DNA from: Oscillospiraceae bacterium
GTDB lineage: Bacteria > Bacillota > Clostridia > Oscillospirales > Oscillospiraceae
DNA length: 44,097 bases
Direction of reading: 5' to 3'
Assembly (NCBI GenBank): GCA_017502265.1
Contig: JAFVVI010000002.1
Span: forward strand, 1 to 44,097
Part shown: positions 41,274-44,097 of the stretch, piece after piece
Numbering within the stretch: the first letter of the stretch is position 1
Layout of the letters: every line of letters starts with the position of its first letter
The notes under the pieces: generated by a model
Told to the model about the DNA's origin: nothing
The model's input: only the letters and a program-made list of their open reading frames with translations
Database searches by the model: none
Made by a program: the position numbers and the translations under genes

Positions 41274-41495
41274 ATGTCTGAAATCAATAATTTACAGGAA
41301 GCGATTCTCAGCGAGGTGAAGCGGGATAAGGTCCCGGTGACACTGTTTCTGATGAATGGCTTTCAGCTCCGGGGCACCGTCACAGGCTATGACAGCTTTG
41401 TGGTGGTGTTGGTCAGCGACGGCAAGCAGCAGATGATCTACAAACATGCCATCTCCACCTTAGCCCCCATGAAGCCGATCAAAGCAGCAGACTGA
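41274..41495 (+). CDS. hfq: RNA chaperone Hfq
   Basis: Hfq (73 residues) shows the Sm1 motif ([27 protein letters not shown]) and the Sm2 motif IYKHAIST with the canonical YKHAI. The N-terminus [11 protein letters not shown] is the conserved helix. The ATG at 41274 follows GAAGGA. It is the last gene of the miaB-to-hfq run and is closed by a strong terminator. The miaA-hfq pairing is widespread. Confidence 0.96.
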   Translation: MSEINNLQEAILSEVKRDKVPVTLFLMNGFQLRGTVTGYDSFVVVLVSDGKQQMIYKHAISTLAPMKPIKAAD

Positions 41496-41496
41496 C

Positions 41497-41531
41497 AAAA
41501 AGACGGCGGAGCAATGCTTCGCCGTCTTTTT
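41497..41531 (+). terminator. Terminator after hfq
   Basis: GACGGCGGAGC and GCTTCGCCGTC form an 11-bp stem (one G-T pair) with loop AAT, flanked by AAAAA and TTTTT. It begins one base after the hfq stop and is efficient-looking in the plus direction. Confidence 0.92.
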
Positions 41532-41557
41532 GCGCAGATAGAGAAAGAAGGTAGACT

Positions 41558-42250
41558 ATGTCCATTGCGGAAAATGTTACCCGTATCAAGGCGCAAATGA
41601 CCAAGGCCGCTATTGCCGCAGGCAGAGATCCCAAGGATATTCTCCTGTGCGCCGCCACAAAAATGAATGATGCCGATGCCGTCCGGGAAGCGATTCGGGC
41701 CGGGGTGGACTGCTGTGGTGAAAACCGGGTGCAGGAGCTCACCGCCAAGCAGGCCCAAAACGCCTACGACGGCGTTCCCATCCACTTTATCGGCCATCTG
41801 CAGACCAACAAGGTAAAGCAGGTGGTGGGCAAGGTTGCGCTCATTCACAGCGTGGATTCTCTGCGCCTGCTGGAGGCCGTCAACAAAGAGGCCGACCGTC
41901 AGGGCATCGTGCAGGATATCTTATTGGAAATCAACATTGCAAACGAGGAAAGCAAGTCCGGTTTTACCCTGGAAGAGGCCGAAAATCTGCTGCCGGAAAT
42001 GGGGCGTTTTTCCGCAATTCGGGTACGCGGATTTATGGCAATTCCCCCAATTTGCCAAATTTCTACAGATAATCATAAATTTTTTCAAAAAATGTACAAC
42101 CTTTCTGTTGACATAATGAGAAAAAAATACGATAATGTATGTGTCAACATATTGTCCATGGGTATGTCCGACGATTTTGCAGATGCCATTGCCTGCGGCA
42201 GCACGATGATCCGTGTGGGTACTGCCATCTTCGGTGCCCGGAATTATTAA
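41558..42250 (+). CDS. yggS: PLP homeostasis protein (YggS/PLPBP family)
   Basis: The 230-residue single-domain PLP-binding protein has the lysine motif LLCAATKMNDA (Lys35), CGENRVQE, IHFIGHLQTNKVK, SVDSLRLLEAVN, LLEINIANEESKSGF and the phosphate-binding SMGMSDDFADAIACGSTMIRVG. It buffers vitamin B6 rather than acting as an enzyme. The ATG follows AAGAAGG. It opens a cell-division run as ylmE does in B. subtilis, though ylmG and ylmH are missing here. Its 3' third contains an AT-rich block with a promoter. Confidence 0.94.
   Translation: MSIAENVTRIKAQMTKAAIAAGRDPKDILLCAATKMNDADAVREAIRAGVDCCGENRVQELTAKQAQNAYDGVPIHFIGHLQTNKVKQVVGKVALIHSVDSLRLLEAVNKEADRQGIVQDILLEINIANEESKSGFTLEEAENLLPEMGRFSAIRVRGFMAIPPICQISTDNHKFFQKMYNLSVDIMRKKYDNVCVNILSMGMSDDFADAIACGSTMIRVGTAIFGARNY
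42108..42136 (+). promoter_or_regulatory. Promoter inside yggS driving sepF-divIVA
   Basis: A perfect TTGACA (42108-42113), exactly 17 bases, then GATAAT (42131-42136). It lies in a markedly AT-rich stretch (about 42050-42140) of an otherwise GC-rich gene. The start near 42143 gives a leader of about 160 bases to sepF. Confidence 0.65.
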
Positions 42251-42302
42251 ATGTTTTTTGCCGGGAGCCGGCTTGCAAACATATTAGGAGGATTATAGAG
42301 AT

Positions 42303-42806
42303 ATGAGTTTTTGGGATAATGTAAAGAAATTTGCCCAGCCCTATGGTGACGAGGATTACGACGATTACGACGAAGCAATGGACGACTACGAAGAAGAAGT
42401 CCAGGAGCCTGCTGCCCGCAGCGGCCGCCGATCCTCTCCCTTCGCTTCCGTCACCGCCCAGGAAGCCGAGCCCAAGCCCGCACCTGCAGCCTCTACCGGC
42501 TTCAGCGGCCAGACCGTAAGCCTCGGCTCCGGCAAGCAGGAAGTGGTCCTGTTCCACGCCAAGTCTCTGGACGACGGCGCCAAGGCTGCAGATGAGCTGC
42601 GCAGAAGAAAGGCCGTCATCCTGAATATGGAAAATGTAGACAAGGCGCTGATCCGCCGCGTGGTGGACTTCCTGTCCGGCAGTGTCTACGCCTTGGACGG
42701 CAGCGTGAAGAAGGTTGCCCAGGCTACTTACCTGTTCTGCCCCCACAATATGGATGTGGTAGGCGATCTGGAAACCATTCAGGCCGACACCGAGAGCTTT
42801 TTCTAA
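42303..42806 (+). CDS. sepF: Cell division protein SepF
   Basis: SepF (167 residues) anchors and bundles FtsZ at the septum. The N-terminal amphipathic membrane-binding helix (MSFWDNVKKFAQPYG) and a disordered acidic/Ala-Pro linker precede the SepF fold (about 78-165: VVLFHAKSLDDGAKAADELR, AVILNMENVDKALIRRVVDF, DGSVKKVAQATYLFCP). AGGAGG is 12 bases before the ATG, a little far. It lies between yggS and divIVA, the usual context. Confidence 0.95.
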   Translation: MSFWDNVKKFAQPYGDEDYDDYDEAMDDYEEEVQEPAARSGRRSSPFASVTAQEAEPKPAPAASTGFSGQTVSLGSGKQEVVLFHAKSLDDGAKAADELRRRKAVILNMENVDKALIRRVVDFLSGSVYALDGSVKKVAQATYLFCPHNMDVVGDLETIQADTESFF

Positions 42807-42831
42807 ATAACTGTTTTAGAGAGGTCATATT

Positions 42832-43497
42832 ATGTTTACACCGCAACAGATTGAACAGATTTCCTTCAGTCGCGCTACCTTCGGCGGCTACGATATGCAG
42901 TCTGTGGATGAGCTGCTGTATCCTCTGACCGAGGATTACAAGACCTTGTACAAAGAAAACGATCTGCTTAAGAGCAAGATGAAGGTCCTGGTGAGCAAGC
43001 TGGAAGAATATCGGACCAACGAGGCCAGCATGAAGGATGCCATCGTCAACGCCCAGAAGACCTGCGATCTGATGATCAAAGAGGCGGAGGCCAAGTGCAC
43101 CAAGATGCTCACCGATGCTAACGCCACTGCCATGGAGAATGCGAAGAATGCCGACGCGCTGATTGCAGCAGAAGAGGCCCGTGTAGAAGAGGCCCGGAAG
43201 GTAGCGGGTGAAAAGATTGACGCCCTGAAGGCTGAGATCTCCGCCTGCCTGAATGCATTGGATCGGATCAAAGCCGCAAATCCCGTTGCTCCGTCCGCCG
43301 CCCCTGCCGAAGTGCCCGCAGAACCCACCGAGACCGATGCCGTCGCCGATGAGATCTCCGCCACTTTGCAGGCTTTGGTCGGCTCTGCCGATATGTCCAT
43401 TCCCATGGCTGAGCCCAAGCATCCCACCACCGACTCTACCACCGGCAAGTTCAGCAATCTGCAGTTCGGCCGGAATTACGATCCCACCAAACGATAA
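42832..43497 (+). CDS. divIVA: DivIVA-domain cell division/polarity protein
   Basis: The 221-residue protein begins with the DivIVA domain (MFTPQQIEQISFSRATFGGY, then DMQSVDELLYPLTEDYKTL). A long coiled coil follows (about 35-145) and then an Ala/Pro/Thr-rich tail ending NLQFGRNYDPTKR. DivIVA senses negative membrane curvature and places division or polarity factors. The gene is 25 bases after sepF, with GAGAGG upstream of the ATG. Confidence 0.92.
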   Translation: MFTPQQIEQISFSRATFGGYDMQSVDELLYPLTEDYKTLYKENDLLKSKMKVLVSKLEEYRTNEASMKDAIVNAQKTCDLMIKEAEAKCTKMLTDANATAMENAKNADALIAAEEARVEEARKVAGEKIDALKAEISACLNALDRIKAANPVAPSAAPAEVPAEPTETDAVADEISATLQALVGSADMSIPMAEPKHPTTDSTTGKFSNLQFGRNYDPTKR

Positions 43498-43499
43498 TG

Positions 43500-43738
43500 C
43501 GAAGATAAGGACAAGCAAAGCGCGTCCCTGCCAACAGAGAGCTGCCGGTCGGTGCAAGGCAGCAGGCACACAAGCTTTGTATCCCCTTTGAGCAGCGCAC
43601 CGAACGCTTTACGCAAATAGGCTGCGCCGGGTTTGCCCGATACAGCAAGTTCGAGTGCCGGAAGCTTTCCGGAACAAGAGTGGTACCGCAGAGGTTACAA
43701 CGCCTTTGTCTCTTGATATAAGAGGCAAAGGCGTTTTT
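43500..43738 (+). ncRNA. T-box leader (isoleucine type) of ileS
   Basis: The T-box core GAACAAGAGTGGTACCGCAG is at 43672-43691. Stem I features include AGAGAGCTGCCGG with GGCAGC (about 43540-43565), and a likely specifier codon ATC at 43581-43583 is inferred from position. The terminator is ACGCCTTTGTCTCTT (43700-43714) pairing with AAGAGGCAAAGGCGT (43720-43734), then TTTTT. Uncharged tRNA-Ile binding would form the antiterminator and let ileS be read. Confidence 0.9.
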
Positions 43739-43766
43739 ATTATGACTATTAAATGGAGGTTATCCA

Positions 43767-44097
43767 ATGGAATACAAAAACACCATTATCACCCCGAAGA
43801 CCGACTTCCCCATGAAGGCCGGTCTGCCTGCCCGGGAGCCGGGTATGCTGGAACGCTGGAACGAGCAGAAGCTGTATGATCTGATGCTGGAAAAGAACAA
43901 GGACCTGCCCCCCTTCGTTCTCCATGACGGCCCTCCCTTCTCCAACGGCTACATCCACATGGGTCACGCTCTGAACAAGACCCTAAAGGACTTCATCGTC
44001 CGCAGCCATGCCATGATGGGTTACTACACCCCCTATGTTCCCGGCTGGGACAACCACGGTCTGCCCATTGAGCGCGCCATCGAAACTTCCAAGAAGA
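43767..44097 (+). CDS. ileS: Isoleucyl-tRNA synthetase, 5' part
   Basis: The frame from the ATG at 43767 (GGAGG seven bases upstream) runs off the right edge after 110 codons. It starts [20 protein letters not shown] and has the class I segment [20 protein letters not shown], in which HMGH is the HIGH motif, then [20 protein letters not shown] and WDNHGLPIE, all IleS landmarks. It charges tRNA-Ile and is controlled by the T-box just upstream, and follows divIVA as in many Firmicutes. Confidence 0.96.
   Translation, partial: MEYKNTIITPKTDFPMKAGLPAREPGMLERWNEQKLYDLMLEKNKDLPPFVLHDGPPFSNGYIHMGHALNKTLKDFIVRSHAMMGYYTPYVPGWDNHGLPIERAIETSKK

Overview
The window is a chromosomal segment of a Gram-positive, probably endospore-forming anaerobe of the class Clostridia, most likely a gut Oscillospiraceae/Ruminococcaceae relative. 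This is inferred from gene content and order (gdpP-rplI-dnaB-tilS-hpt-ftsH; mutS-mutL-miaA-hfq; yggS-sepF-divIVA with a T-box ahead of ileS; plsX-rnc; trmFO-topA-dprA), from SpoVAC, from strong AGGAGG-type ribosome binding sites, and from frequent TTG/GTG starts in a fairly GC-rich background. No rRNA, tRNA, CRISPR array, intact insertion sequence or prophage gene was found.

Region 1 (1-4.6 kb, minus strand): a LysR-type regulator sits upstream of a tightly overlapping citrate lyase set (citD-citE-citF), followed by a TIM-barrel protein cut by the left edge. Region 2 (4.6-7.6 kb) is the most accessory part. It holds a xylose-isomerase-like TIM-barrel gene, a 33-base leftover of a spoVAC-like 3' end, a structured leader with competing hairpins, an AT-rich lipoprotein gene with an RsgI-like domain plus Cys-rich repeats, and an orphan spoVAC whose ribosome binding site lies inside a perfect 14-bp hairpin. 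Region 3 (7.6-16.9 kb, minus) is one long housekeeping run transcribed trkH-trkA-rRNA methyltransferase-dprA-topA-trmFO-plsX-rnc. Region 4 (17.0-20.8 kb, minus) is a five-gene unit: XRE-type membrane regulator, 5-formyl-THF cyclo-ligase, a DUF1643 protein, a 57-residue four-cysteine protein and a large lipoprotein. A CBS-domain gene (minus) and a hemolysin III/PAQR gene (plus) follow.

Region 5 (22.3-29.8 kb, minus) is the gdpP-rplI-dnaB-tilS-hpt-ftsH operon with a good sigma-A promoter. Region 6 starts with RNase J (plus), convergent with a zinc-ribbon/parvulin membrane foldase (minus). Region 7 (33.4-41.5 kb, plus) is miaB-mutS-CPBP protease-mutL-small zinc-ribbon protein-miaA-hfq, ending in a strong terminator. 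Region 8 (41.6-44.1 kb, plus) is yggS-sepF-divIVA, an isoleucine-type T-box leader and the 5' part of ileS.

Most of the window is conserved housekeeping DNA. The parts most worth a second look are the 5.48-7.63 kb patch (duplicated spoVAC tail, switch-like leader, RsgI-domain lipoprotein, RBS-sequestering hairpin), the unidentified lipoprotein operon at 17-20.8 kb, and a near-consensus promoter hidden inside the coding sequence of yggS.
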